A program made the position numbers and the translations under genes. A stretch of 15,818 bases of DNA from Negativicutes bacterium (GTDB lineage: Bacteria; Bacillota_C; Negativicutes; Acidaminococcales; Acidaminococcaceae), in assembly GCA_009930275.1 (NCBI GenBank), contig RZYP01000034.1:1-15818 (forward strand), read 5' to 3'. Of this stretch, positions 7,451-15,572 are shown piece by piece. Every line of letters begins with the position of its first letter. The stretch's first letter is position 1. Under the pieces are notes generated by a model, which was not told the DNA's origin, searched no databases, and saw nothing but the letters and a program-made list of their open reading frames with translations.

Positions 7451-7479
7451 TTGACATACAGAAAAATTTATGGTATTAT
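7451..7479 (+). promoter_or_regulatory. Strong sigma-70-type promoter for tetR
   Basis: TTGACA (7451-7456), exactly 17 bases, then TATTAT (7474-7479): a consensus -35 and a near-consensus -10. Transcription would start near 7486, inside the dyad at 7482-7517, about 45 bases before the tetR ATG. This is the clearest promoter in the window and probably drives the TetR-KTR pair. Confidence 0.8.
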
Positions 7480-7481
7480 TT

Positions 7482-7517
7482 ATTTCGGAACGATGTTACG
7501 TAACGATGCTTCGAAAT
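7482..7517. promoter_or_regulatory. 36-bp dyad operator covering the tetR transcription start
   Basis: The inner palindrome GTTACGTAAC (7495-7504) is perfect and is centred exactly with outer arms ATTTCG (7482-7487) and CGAAAT (7512-7517). It begins 3 bases after the -10 box, so a bound dimer would block initiation. TetR-family proteins usually bind such dyads at their own promoters, so autorepression is the likely role. The copies of AACGATG at 7489 and 7502 also form a direct repeat. Confidence 0.65.
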
Positions 7518-7530
7518 GTGAGGTGAAAAC

Positions 7531-8166
7531 ATGCCTAGGAAGTCAGCAGAAGGTATTTATGATAAGGTGCTCTCATGTGCAAAAACTGAATTTCTTGAAA
7601 AAGGATATCAGGATGCCGCCCTGCGTGTTATAGCCGATAACGCCAGCACCAGTACAGGCTCAATATACAGGCGCTTTAGCGATAAGGCGGAATTATTTCA
7701 TGCGTTGATTTCTCCTGTTGTAGAACAGTTAAAGCAATGGTTTGTTGAGCGGATGGAAAACGATACCCACCTCCCCTCTGATGAATTTAAGAGCTACGAA
7801 AAACGATCCAAATCAATGGAAGCGGAATTGCTGGATTACATCTATGAGAACCTTGATGTGTTCAAAATCATGGTTTCTTGTGCCGACAATACAGACTTCG
7901 CACAGTTGATTCATGATTTAGCGGAAATCCAGTCGGAATACACCGTCAAATACATGGATCAAGTTAGCAGGAACGCTTTTGAGACGGGGCGCGCATCCAT
8001 CCCCCTTGTTCACGTATTATCCAGCGCATTTTTTTCCGGGCTGTTTGAAATTGTCCGGCATGATATGAGCAAGGCAGAGGCAACTACTTACGCGAAACAG
8101 ATGAGGCGGTTTTACCAGCAAGGATGGAACGACATATTCTTTCGTGAGGAGGATGAGGTAGATTGA
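7531..8166 (+). CDS. TetR/AcrR-family transcriptional regulator
   Basis: This 211-residue protein has an N-terminal TetR helix-turn-helix (about residues 8-56). It includes the family pattern ALRVIADNASTSTGSIYRRF followed by SDKAELFHALI. The C-terminal domain is helical, is probably the ligand-binding and dimer part, and does not tell the ligand. The ATG at 7531 has GAGGTGA at 7520-7526. It is the first gene of the transport cargo, behind a strong promoter and a dyad that fits a TetR site, so it is likely autoregulated and may control the transporter genes downstream. Its stop overlaps the TTG start of the KTR gene (TTGA). A repressor is more likely than an activator for this family, which is inference from family behaviour. 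Confidence 0.85.
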   Translation: MPRKSAEGIYDKVLSCAKTEFLEKGYQDAALRVIADNASTSTGSIYRRFSDKAELFHALISPVVEQLKQWFVERMENDTHLPSDEFKSYEKRSKSMEAELLDYIYENLDVFKIMVSCADNTDFAQLIHDLAEIQSEYTVKYMDQVSRNAFETGRASIPLVHVLSSAFFSGLFEIVRHDMSKAEATTYAKQMRRFYQQGWNDIFFREEDEVD

Positions 8167-8372
8167 GTGAAAAGGGGTTTGTGGATCGTGATGGATGGGT
8201 TCATTGTCCGGTCTGCGGCAATAAGACCCGAACCAAAATTCGTCAGGATACCGAATTGAAGAACTTTCCTGTTTTTTGCCCCAAGTGCGGGTGCGAAAGC
8301 ATTGTGAACATAGTAAAACAAAATATACAGGTCATAGAGCCAGACGCTAGACGCAGAGCCGATCACTTGTAA
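8163..8372 (+). CDS. Cysteine-rich KTR-family zinc-ribbon protein
   Basis: This 69-residue protein has two Cys pairs, C15-P-V-C18 and C39-P-K-C42, which would bind one zinc as a ribbon. Between them is the N-K-T-R-T-K-I-R stretch that names the Cys_rich_KTR family. The family's function is unknown; it is often found next to TetR regulators in mobile-element cargo. The start is TTG at 8163, which overlaps the tetR stop, with AGGAGG at 8147-8152 ten bases upstream; no in-frame ATG fits. The TAA stop at 8370 lies inside the left arm of a strong terminator hairpin. A role as partner or modulator of the regulator is possible from the coupling but is inference. Confidence 0.75.
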   Translation: MSEKGFVDRDGWVHCPVCGNKTRTKIRQDTELKNFPVFCPKCGCESIVNIVKQNIQVIEPDARRRADHL

Positions 8373-8403
8373 GGAGTTTCTTACAAGTTGTCGGCTCTTT
8401 TTT
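8355..8403 (+). terminator. Strong terminator between the KTR gene and the ABC genes
   Basis: AGAGCCGATCACTTGTAAG (8355-8373) pairs with CTTACAAGTTGTCGGCTCT (8380-8398) over 19 positions with one mismatched or wobble position, loop GAGTTT, then six T (8398-8403). The left arm includes the end of the KTR gene. The regulator transcript should end here unless read-through is regulated. Confidence 0.85.
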
Positions 8404-8413
8404 AGCGTATAAA

Positions 8414-8429
8414 GTTAGACATATCTAAC
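8414..8429. promoter_or_regulatory. Palindrome before the first ABC gene, possible operator
   Basis: GTTAGA (8414-8419) and TCTAAC (8424-8429) form a 6-bp dyad around CATA. It lies between TATAAA (8408-8413), a possible -10, and the AAGGAGG (8431-8437) of the ABC gene. No good -35 is seen; TTGTCG at 8388 gives only a 14-base spacer. The sequence differs from the tetR dyad, so the same protein need not bind both. Confidence 0.4.
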
Positions 8430-8445
8430 CAAGGAGGATGTAAAT

Positions 8446-10203
8446 ATGGAAACAATAAAAAAGCAAAGTCCACTTGCGCCAATCATACCGTTCGCCGCCG
8501 CATATAAGGCGAAATATATTTGGTCTGTCATTCTTGCTATTATCAGCGTGGCTGCGGGTTTAGCACCGTATTTTGCTGTGGCCAAAATTGTGACGTATCT
8601 AATCGGCGGCGGGAAAGACTTGCAATTCTGCTTTATATGGTGCGGAGTGGCACTGGCGGGATATATTTTGAAAGTCCTGATGTCCGGCTGGTCTACCTCT
8701 CTTTCTCATCAGGCGACCTTCGTAACATTACGGGATATTCGCAGGGCTTTGGTCGCCAAACTATCGCGACTTCCAATGGGGAAACTGATTGATACGCCGT
8801 CAGGCAGCTACAAGGACATTATAGTAGACCGGGTGGAAAGCATGGAAACCACGTTGGGCCATTTGCTTCCTGAAATGACATCGAATCTGCTCATACCGAT
8901 TTTTATCCTAGTCTACCTGTTTTTTCTCGACTGGCGCATGGCTTTGGTTTCCCTTATAACGCTGCCTTTCGGCATGGCCTGCATGACCCTAATTATGCGT
9001 TCCTATGGAGAAAAGTGCGCACAGTCCATTGAGATTCATCAAAGGATGAACAACGCGGTTGTAGAATATGTCGGCGGCATTGAAGTTATAAAAGCCTTTA
9101 ATCAAAGCGCCGCGTCCTATGCGAAATATGCTGATACCGTAAAAGAAAACGCCGATTTCTTTTACGGGTGGATGAAAAGCGTTCAGTGGCCGATGTCCGC
9201 ATTTCGGATTATCAGCCCATCGACTTTATTGACAGTACTCCCGGTCGGTCTATGGTTCTTCATAAACGGAAGTCTCTCGTCCGCCGATTTTGTTCTGATC
9301 ATTATCCTATCTCTCAGTATCGTTGAACCGCTGATTGCTGCATCCAACTTCACGGATAACATTTCAACAGTGGGAACCACCGCAGCGCAAATCAGTTCCA
9401 TTCTGGAAGCAGACGAACTCATACGCCCCGGTCAGACGGTTGAACTCGATGGCCTGACCATTACGCTAAATCATGTTTCGTTTTCCTACCACGAGGAAAC
9501 TGATGAAAGGGCGCTCAGCGATGTAAGCCTGACGATAGAGCCAGGAACCGTCACCGCGCTTGTCGGCCCATCCGGCTCCGGTAAATCTACCATTGCCAAA
9601 TTGATTGCAGGATATTGGGATGTAACGGATGGGGCCATTATGATTGGCGGCGTGGATGTCCGGGAAATCCCACAGAAGCAGCTTGCTGATAAGATTGCCT
9701 ATGTCGCACAGGACAATTATTTGTTCGATGATACCATACGGGAAAACATCCGTATGAGCCGTCGCAGTGCCACAGACGCAGAAGTGGAAAAGGCCGCTGT
9801 AGACGCCGGTGTTGACGCCTTTATCCGTGGGCTGGAACATGGCTATGACACCCGCGTGGGCGGGGGCGGTGGGCATCTCTCTGGGGGCGAACGGCAGCGC
9901 ATCGCCATTGCCCGTGCCATACTAAAGGATGCGCCGGCCATAATTCTCGATGAAGCAACGGCCTACATAGACCCGGAAAACGAAGCAGCGTTGCAGCAAG
10001 CCATTGCGAAGCTGGTACGGGGAAAAACATTGATTGTCATTGCTCACAGGCTTTCCACCATCACCGACAGCAATCAGATCATCGTTATGAAGGATGGGCG
10101 AATTACAGCGACTGGCAGACACAAGAAATTGCTGGAGCAATGTAATCTCTACCAAGAAATGTGGCGGGCACATATTGGCGCGCGAGAGGGGGAGCTTTCA
10201 TGA
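8446..10203 (+). CDS. ABC half-transporter (permease plus ATPase), first of a pair
   Basis: This 585-residue protein has an N-terminal type I exporter membrane domain with about six membrane helices (residues about 25-310). A C-terminal ATPase follows: Walker A G374-P-S-G-S-G-K380-S-T, signature LSGGE at 478-482, Walker B ending D502-E503, and H534 in the switch. All catalytic residues are present. It would form a heterodimer with the product of the next gene, whose ATG overlaps its stop. The ATPase helix after Walker A reads AGYWDV; the partner has ARFWDV. The start at 8446 has AAGGAGG at 8431-8437. Most such pairs export lipids, peptides or drugs; a few exporter-fold pairs such as YbtP/YbtQ import metallophores, and the presence of an ECF set beside it keeps that open. 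The substrate is unknown. Confidence 0.85.
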   Translation: METIKKQSPLAPIIPFAAAYKAKYIWSVILAIISVAAGLAPYFAVAKIVTYLIGGGKDLQFCFIWCGVALAGYILKVLMSGWSTSLSHQATFVTLRDIRRALVAKLSRLPMGKLIDTPSGSYKDIIVDRVESMETTLGHLLPEMTSNLLIPIFILVYLFFLDWRMALVSLITLPFGMACMTLIMRSYGEKCAQSIEIHQRMNNAVVEYVGGIEVIKAFNQSAASYAKYADTVKENADFFYGWMKSVQWPMSAFRIISPSTLLTVLPVGLWFFINGSLSSADFVLIIILSLSIVEPLIAASNFTDNISTVGTTAAQISSILEADELIRPGQTVELDGLTITLNHVSFSYHEETDERALSDVSLTIEPGTVTALVGPSGSGKSTIAKLIAGYWDVTDGAIMIGGVDVREIPQKQLADKIAYVAQDNYLFDDTIRENIRMSRRSATDAEVEKAAVDAGVDAFIRGLEHGYDTRVGGGGGHLSGGERQRIAIARAILKDAPAIILDEATAYIDPENEAALQQAIAKLVRGKTLIVIAHRLSTITDSNQIIVMKDGRITATGRHKKLLEQCNLYQEMWRAHIGAREGELS

Positions 10204-11933
10204 TTAGTGTATTTAAGAAAATATGGGATTACTCAGGCAAGGAGCAGCCTAAAATTCGCAAGTCAATCCTGTTGGGATTCATCCAGGCCATCCTGAACGC
10301 CTTGATCCTTTCTGCAATCTTTGTCACGATGAATGCTTTAATTGAGGGCGCACACACACAGCATATCATCATGTCAGGCGGGCTGATGCTGGTGAGTGTG
10401 GTCGGACGGATTGTTATGCAGACTTATTCACAGCTTCAGCGTGTTCATGCCGGATATTTTATGGTAGCTGAAAAGCGAATCCAAATCGGTGATAAATTGA
10501 AACGTGTGCCGATGGGCTATTTCAATCGCAATAGCCTGGGCAATATTACGGCAGTTTCTACTACCATTTTGAGCGATCTGGAGACCACCGCTCCAATCGT
10601 ATTGGTTCTGACCCTCGGTGGATTTATGAATGCTGTTGTATTCGCCGCCGCAATCCTGCTTTTTGACTGGCGCATCGGTCTGATTGTGATCCTGGGAATG
10701 ATTGTTTTCCTCGCTGTTATAACAGGAATGGAGCGCAAATCCCGTAAGGACGCTCCTTTGCGGCAGGCGGCGCAGGAAACACTGGTAGAAACCGTTTTGG
10801 AGACGGTGCAGGGCATGAGCGTAGTCAAGTCATTCAACCTTGCCGATGAACGAGATAAAAAAGTTGATTTGGCAATAGACCAAAGTTGCCTTAAAAATAC
10901 AGCAATGGAAAAAGCCATGACGCCATTTCTTGTGTTACAGCAGCTAGTCTTGCATGTGTTCAGCGTGGGCATCATGGTTGCCTCCATCTACTTCTATGTA
11001 ACTGGAACGATGCAGCTTGTGTATTGCCTGATGATGCTCATCGCTTCATTTCTGGTATTTGAGCAGCTTCGGGCGGCGGGCAGCGGCATGGCAACCCTGC
11101 GCCTGACCGAAACATCCATCAACCGCGCCAATGAGTTAGAAGATGTTCCGGCGATGGCTGAGGGGAGCCGGGCAACCGCTCCCCGATCCTACGACATTCG
11201 TTTCGACAATGTTCATTTTGCCTACGAGAACCGCCCCATTCTCGCGGGAGTGAGTTTCACAATCCCCGAAAAGACCACAACCGCAGTTGTCGGTCCCTCC
11301 GGTTCGGGAAAGACGACGCTGTGCAATCTGATCGCCCGGTTTTGGGATGTGAATCAGGGGGTTATATCTATCGACGGGTGCGATGTGCGGGAATACACTT
11401 TGGACAATCTGCTCAGAAACATTAGCATGGTGTTCCAGAATGTTTACCTCTTTAACGATTCTGTTGCAAATAATATTCGCTTCGGCAAGCCGGATGCAAC
11501 AATGGATGAGGTAATAGCGGCGGCGCAAAAAGCCTGTTGCCATGACTTCATCATGGAATTTCCTAACGGGTATGACACGATGATCGGTGAAGGCGGCACC
11601 ACCCTTTCAGGCGGCGAGAAGCAACGTATTTCCATTGCGCGGGCGATGCTCAAGGACGCACCCATCGTCATTTTTGATGAGGCTACGGCAAATGTAGACC
11701 CGGAAAGCGAAGACCGATTGCAAGCAGCAATCGAAGCCCTGACACATGATAAAACGATTATCGTGATTGCGCATCGTCTTAAGACAGTGCGAAGCGCAGA
11801 CCAAATCCTTGTGATTGATGACGGACAGATCGCCCAGCGTGGGACGCACGACGAATTGGCGGCTAGTGATGGTATATATCGCAATTTTCTACACATTCGG
11901 GAACAAGCCGCCAGTTGGCAGCTTACCAAATAA
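10200..11933 (+). CDS. ABC half-transporter (permease plus ATPase), second of the pair
   Basis: This 577-residue partner has the same layout as the previous gene product. Six membrane helices lie in about residues 20-290. The ATPase has Walker A G365-P-S-G-S-G-K371-T-T, signature LSGGE at 469-473, Walker B ending D493-E494, and H525. Both ATP sites of the heterodimer therefore look catalytically complete, unlike many asymmetric exporters. The ATG at 10200 overlaps the upstream TGA by three bases (ATGA) and has GGGGGAG at 10188-10194; an earlier in-frame GTG at 10161 would add 13 residues inside the upstream gene and lacks a binding site. The next gene starts 26 bases after the stop, so the exporter pair and the ECF set are probably on one transcript. 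Confidence 0.85.
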   Translation: MISVFKKIWDYSGKEQPKIRKSILLGFIQAILNALILSAIFVTMNALIEGAHTQHIIMSGGLMLVSVVGRIVMQTYSQLQRVHAGYFMVAEKRIQIGDKLKRVPMGYFNRNSLGNITAVSTTILSDLETTAPIVLVLTLGGFMNAVVFAAAILLFDWRIGLIVILGMIVFLAVITGMERKSRKDAPLRQAAQETLVETVLETVQGMSVVKSFNLADERDKKVDLAIDQSCLKNTAMEKAMTPFLVLQQLVLHVFSVGIMVASIYFYVTGTMQLVYCLMMLIASFLVFEQLRAAGSGMATLRLTETSINRANELEDVPAMAEGSRATAPRSYDIRFDNVHFAYENRPILAGVSFTIPEKTTTAVVGPSGSGKTTLCNLIARFWDVNQGVISIDGCDVREYTLDNLLRNISMVFQNVYLFNDSVANNIRFGKPDATMDEVIAAAQKACCHDFIMEFPNGYDTMIGEGGTTLSGGEKQRISIARAMLKDAPIVIFDEATANVDPESEDRLQAAIEALTHDKTIIVIAHRLKTVRSADQILVIDDGQIAQRGTHDELAASDGIYRNFLHIREQAASWQLTK

Positions 11934-11958
11934 ACCAAAACACAGGAGGAAGAAAATT

Positions 11959-12546
11959 ATGGAAAAATCGAACAAAATCAACACAAAAGACCTTATTAAT
12001 ATCGGTATCTATTTTGCGGTCTATCTCGTCGTGGTCTTTGTGACAGGGATGCTGAATATGATCCCCTTTCTCTACCCATTGCTAATGTTTGTATGGCCGA
12101 TTCTCGGCGGCATCCCCTTCATGTTATTTCTGACCAAAGTGCAAAAACCGGGTATGCTGTTTATCATGGCCGTGCTGCTTGGGGCATTCATGTTCATTTC
12201 AGGCTATACTTGGGTTCCATTGATTTCGTCCGCAATTAGCGGGTTGATCGCGGAGTTTATTCTTCGAGCGGGTAAATACAAAAAGTTCAAATTTATGGCC
12301 TTGAGCTACAGCGTATTCAGTTTGTGGGCACTGGGCTGTGTGCTGCCAATGTGGGTGTTGGCAGATAGTTATATGGCTGGAGTCCGGGAAAATATGGGGA
12401 ATCAGTATACCGATGCTCTCATGACCTATATGCCCTCGTGGATGGCGTTTGCCGGAGCAGTTCTTCTAATGGCCGGCGGGCTTGTGGGTGCGCTGCTGGG
12501 ACGCAAAATGCTCAACAAGCACTTTAAGAAGGCCGGGATCGTTTGA
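11959..12546 (+). CDS. MptD-family (Trep_Strep) putative ECF transporter S component
   Basis: This 195-residue integral membrane protein has about five or six hydrophobic segments. Its start, MEKSNKINTKDLINIGIYFAVYLVVVF, and the internal PFLYPLLMFVWPILGGIPFMLFLTKVQKPG match the MptD/Trep_Strep family, which is treated as a substrate-binding S subunit of energy-coupling factor transporters. S subunits choose the substrate; I know of no established substrate for this family. The start at 11959 has AGGAGGA at 11944-11950. An upstream in-frame start at 11815 lies inside the ABC gene and was rejected. The EcfT gene overlaps its stop and the ATPase gene follows, so a complete S-T-A importer is encoded in order. 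Confidence 0.8.
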   Translation: MEKSNKINTKDLINIGIYFAVYLVVVFVTGMLNMIPFLYPLLMFVWPILGGIPFMLFLTKVQKPGMLFIMAVLLGAFMFISGYTWVPLISSAISGLIAEFILRAGKYKKFKFMALSYSVFSLWALGCVLPMWVLADSYMAGVRENMGNQYTDALMTYMPSWMAFAGAVLLMAGGLVGALLGRKMLNKHFKKAGIV

Positions 12547-13268
12547 TGGAAAGCCTGAAACTCGCAAGTGGTTCAGAAAGAAGATGGCTGAGCTTAGACC
12601 CACGCACCAAATTGGTTATTTTGACCGTTATCACAAGCGTGATGTTCAAATACAACATTACCGGGCCTTTTCTTGGCATTGTCGCGCTACCCTGCATCCT
12701 GCTACTAAGCAACAGGCAATACAAGCTGGGTATTACATACGCATTGCTGCTTTCTGCCGCCATCTATGTAAAAGCGGTGCCGCCTACCGGGCCGCTGAAC
12801 CCGCTCCTTAACGGCCTACTTGTTTTGCTGGTGGGCTTTGTACTCCGACTATGCCCGCTTTTTATGATGGCGGCATATCTGATGTCGTCTACCACTGTAA
12901 GCGAATTCATTGCTTCTGTGGAACGGATGCACATCAGCAAGAAATTTGTCATTCCTTTGTGTGTGATGTTCCGATTTCTCCCCACAATCCGGGAGGAATC
13001 GGGACATATCGGGAATGCCATGCGGATGAGAGATGTGCGCTTTGGCACAAAACATTTCCGGCGCAATCCAGCTTGCTTGCTGGAATATCGCATAGTACCG
13101 CTGTTGACCTCCATTGTGAAGATTGGTGACGAGCTTTCGGCATCCGCACTGACGCGAGGGCTGGGTGATCCCGCAAAAAGAACCAGTATCGCCCAAATTG
13201 GGTTCCGACCGATTGATATTGTATTTCTGTTAATTTCCTGCGTTCTGGTGGTTAGCCTTGTGCCGTAA
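12546..13268 (+). CDS. ECF transporter T component (EcfT/CbiQ family)
   Basis: This 240-residue membrane protein has the EcfT layout: N-terminal LSLDPRTKL, several hydrophobic helices (about 22-115), then a cytoplasmic part with two coupling motifs, A158-M-R-M-R-D (the first A-R-x type motif) and A201-L-T-R-G-L (the second, matching the A-R-G consensus). In the family these arginines contact the ATPases and couple hydrolysis to toppling of the S subunit. The ATG at 12546 overlaps the S-component TGA by one base (ATGA), implying coupled translation; the binding site upstream (about 12527-12534, AAGAAGG-like) is weak, which fits coupling. It should link the MptD-type S subunit with the double ATPase that follows. 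Confidence 0.8.
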   Translation: MESLKLASGSERRWLSLDPRTKLVILTVITSVMFKYNITGPFLGIVALPCILLLSNRQYKLGITYALLLSAAIYVKAVPPTGPLNPLLNGLLVLLVGFVLRLCPLFMMAAYLMSSTTVSEFIASVERMHISKKFVIPLCVMFRFLPTIREESGHIGNAMRMRDVRFGTKHFRRNPACLLEYRIVPLLTSIVKIGDELSASALTRGLGDPAKRTSIAQIGFRPIDIVFLLISCVLVVSLVP

Positions 13269-13298
13269 TCTCGGACGCAGATGTGAGGAGGCGTTTTT

Positions 13299-14774
13299 TT
13301 GATTGATTTTGAGCATGTATCCTTTTCTTATGAGGAAGGCGAAAAGGATGCGGGTCTGAGAAATATACACCTGCACATTCCACAAGGGCAGGTAGTGCTG
13401 CTCTGCGGAGAGTCTGGTTGCGGCAAAACAACGGTTACACGGCTGATTAACGGCTTGATCCCCCACTACTATGAGGGGAAACTGTCCGGCCAGGTGCGGA
13501 TTGGCGGCAAAGAAGTCGAACAGATACCGCTGCACGAAGCAGCGAGGCTGGTAGGTTCCGTGTTTCAAAACCCCCGTAGCCAGTTTTTCGCGGTGGATAC
13601 CACAAGCGAGTTAGCTTTTGCCGCTGAAAACCGGGGAATGCCCCCGGAAGAAATCAAGCGACGGATCGAGGAATCGTCCGAGCTGTTTGACTTACCCCAC
13701 TTGCTGAACCGCAGCATTTTCCAACTCTCGGGCGGAGAAAAGCAGAAGATTGCTTGTGCTTCAGCCACATTTTGTGATGCGCCAATCTTGGTGCTGGATG
13801 AGCCGTCCTCTAACTTGGATGCGGCAGCAACATGGGAACTCAGAAAGATGCTGAAGGTTTGGAAAAAGCAGGGCAAAACTATCATCATCGCGGAACACCG
13901 TCTGTATTTCCTGCAAGACATTTTAGACCGCGTTCTCTATATAAATAACGGAGAGATCACCCGCGAACTTACCGGCACGCAAATGACCGCCCTGCCCGAT
14001 ACGGAAATCGCCGAAATGGGTCTACGACCCATGAAATTAGACGGATTGCACCGGCTTGATTCAATCGCAAACGACAAAAGACATTTTACCTTATCCGGGT
14101 TTTCCCACGCCTATTGGCGATCCAAGCCAGCGGCGCTGGAGATTAAGGAGCTGTCACTGCCGCAAAACAACATTATTGCGGTGATCGGCCATAATGGGGC
14201 AGGTAAAAGCACCTTTGCTCATTGCCTGTGCGGGCTAACGAAGGGCTGCAAAGGTAAACTCGCCATTGATGATATGGAAGTGGCTGCGAAAAAATGTTTG
14301 GGCAAGTGTTATATGGTGATGCAGGATGTGAATCATCAGCTTTTTACCGAAAGCGTGCTGGAGGAGGTGCTTTTGAGCATGCCCGAATTGGATGAAGAAC
14401 AAGCAGAGGTAATTCTTCGTTCTCTTGATCTGTTTCACTTAAAAGATCGGCATCCCCTGTCCCTTTCAGGAGGGCAGAAGCAACGTGTGGCCATCGCCAG
14501 TGCAGTTGCCAGTGAACGGGATTTTATCATCTTTGACGAGCCTACCAGCGGTCTTGACCTACGCCATATGCGGGAGGTGTCGGACAATCTCAAGATCCTT
14601 CAAGCGCAGGGTAAGACACTGTTCATCATCACTCACGACTTGGAGTTGATTCTGGATTGCTGTACCCATATCCTGCATCTGGAAAAGGGGCAAGTGGCGG
14701 GCAGCTATCCTCTGGATGAGATGGGTGAGAAATACGTAAAAGACTTTTTCCGGTTCAGAACCGCTGACGACTAA
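13299..14774 (+). CDS. Double-domain ECF ATPase (EcfA-EcfA' fusion)
   Basis: This 491-residue cytoplasmic protein contains two complete ABC ATPase domains. Domain 1 has Walker A G37-E-S-G-C-G-K43-T-T, signature LSGGE at 143-147, Walker B D167-E168 and H200. Domain 2 has Walker A G297-H-N-G-A-G-K303-S-T, signature LSGGQ at 389-393, Walker B D413-E414 and H446. One chain thus supplies both ATPases that an ECF module needs, so the decayed third ATPase downstream may be dispensable. The start is TTG at 13299 with GAGGAGG at 13285-13291, and the resulting IDFEHVSFSYEEG is the usual beginning of such domains. It follows ecfT by 30 bases. Confidence 0.85.
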   Translation: MIDFEHVSFSYEEGEKDAGLRNIHLHIPQGQVVLLCGESGCGKTTVTRLINGLIPHYYEGKLSGQVRIGGKEVEQIPLHEAARLVGSVFQNPRSQFFAVDTTSELAFAAENRGMPPEEIKRRIEESSELFDLPHLLNRSIFQLSGGEKQKIACASATFCDAPILVLDEPSSNLDAAATWELRKMLKVWKKQGKTIIIAEHRLYFLQDILDRVLYINNGEITRELTGTQMTALPDTEIAEMGLRPMKLDGLHRLDSIANDKRHFTLSGFSHAYWRSKPAALEIKELSLPQNNIIAVIGHNGAGKSTFAHCLCGLTKGCKGKLAIDDMEVAAKKCLGKCYMVMQDVNHQLFTESVLEEVLLSMPELDEEQAEVILRSLDLFHLKDRHPLSLSGGQKQRVAIASAVASERDFIIFDEPTSGLDLRHMREVSDNLKILQAQGKTLFIITHDLELILDCCTHILHLEKGQVAGSYPLDEMGEKYVKDFFRFRTADD

Positions 14775-14841
14775 ACTGCTTGAACGGAACTCTCACTTGG
14801 TTGTTGAGCAAAATACCGAATGAGAGGCTGGACGAGGTGTA

Positions 14842-15457
14842 TTGCGTTATTTAGGCTACACCCGTCCCAGTGTCACAAAGGCGTTTTATCAAAAGAAAGA
14901 TGTTTTACATGATCTCTCCATTGACGCTTATGCAAGAGAAATCATTGCGATAACTAGGCGTAATGGCATGGAAAACACGACGCTTGCTAAAATTTTATGC
15001 GGTTTGTATAAGCCGAATAAAGGGATCGTCCGATTGGCTGGAAATGCCATGAATCAGAAGCCGTGGATGAAACAGATTCGCTTTATCTCCCATGACACCG
15101 CGTCCGGGCTTTTTGCTGAAAGTGTCCGCGAAGAACTCCTGTTAATGGTTGATAAAACGGAAGCAAGATTTAAAATGCTGATGAGTTGCTTTGCACATTC
15201 GGCCTCTATGAATATAAGGACAGGCGTCCCGCCACGCTTTCGGGCGGACAGAAGCAAAGGTTGGTATTGGCGGTCACATTGATGGAAGATGCGCGGATCA
15301 TGATTTTGGACGAGGCAACCTCGAAGCTGGACACACAGAATATGTACCTTGTCGCGGAGGCCATGAAACATGCCGCATCTTTGGGAAAAGTATTTTGATC
15401 ATCACCCATGACGATGAGCTAATTGATCAATACTGTACAAGGTTAGTGCAAATATAA
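14842..15457 (+). pseudogene. Decayed EcfA-like ABC ATPase with two frameshifts and a broken Walker A
   Basis: The start is probably TTG at 14842, behind GAGGTG. The first frame gives DVLHDLSIDAYAREIIAIT and then R-R-N-G-M-E-N-T-T where a working copy would have G-x-N-G-M-G-K-T-T, so the glycine and the ATP-binding lysine are lost. Near 15171-15175 (an A run) the frame shifts, and the next frame carries ATLSGGQKQRLVLAVTL, MILDEATSKLD and ends at TGA after KVF. Near 15393-15396 (a T run) it shifts again into LIITHDDELIDQYC, which holds the switch histidine, and ends at TAA 15455-15457. Each shift fits loss of one base in a homopolymer. Sequencing error could explain the shifts but not the changed Walker A. 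The family is clear and loss of function is likely. Confidence 0.85.
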
Positions 15458-15491
15458 TGATAAAAGCAAACCCTTGCGTTAGGAAAGATTG

Positions 15492-15567
15492 TTGGAGGAT
15501 TAGCTCATGGATAGAAATTTACAAAAAGATTGGAGGATTAGCTCATGGATAAAAATTTACAAAAAAA
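15492..15567 (+). repeat. 38-bp tandem duplication over the MATE start region
   Basis: Two copies, 15492-15529 and 15530-15567, each contain TTGGAGGATTAGCTCATGG plus the first codons of the gene. They differ at two positions (G versus A at 15514/15552 and 15528/15566). The unit length is not a multiple of three, so the first copy's ATG is out of frame with the gene. Confidence 0.85.
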
Positions 15568-15572
15568 AATGA
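15507..15572 (+). CDS. 21-codon upstream ORF made by the duplication
   Basis: ATG at 15507, behind the same GGAGG (15494-15498) that the MATE gene uses in the second copy, opens a 21-codon frame ending at TGA 15570-15572, past the MATE ATG at 15545. The peptide begins MDRNLQKDWRISSW. It would compete with, or feed ribosomes into, the MATE start. It may be an accident with no selected role. A perfect TATAAT lies at 15453-15458 but has no matching -35. Confidence 0.35.
   Translation: MDRNLQKDWRISSWIKIYKKK

Noticed and set aside
11444..11938. 164-codon minus-strand ORF in the second ABC gene
   Set aside because: It lies wholly antisense to a well-supported ATPase domain and has no family features.
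15160..15400. Programmed frameshifting in the third ATPase gene
   Set aside because: No slippery heptamer with a following structure was seen, two shifts would be needed, and Walker A is also broken.
15507..15544. ATG 15507 as the MATE start
   Set aside because: Its frame ends at 15572; only ATG 15545 leads into the MATE sequence.
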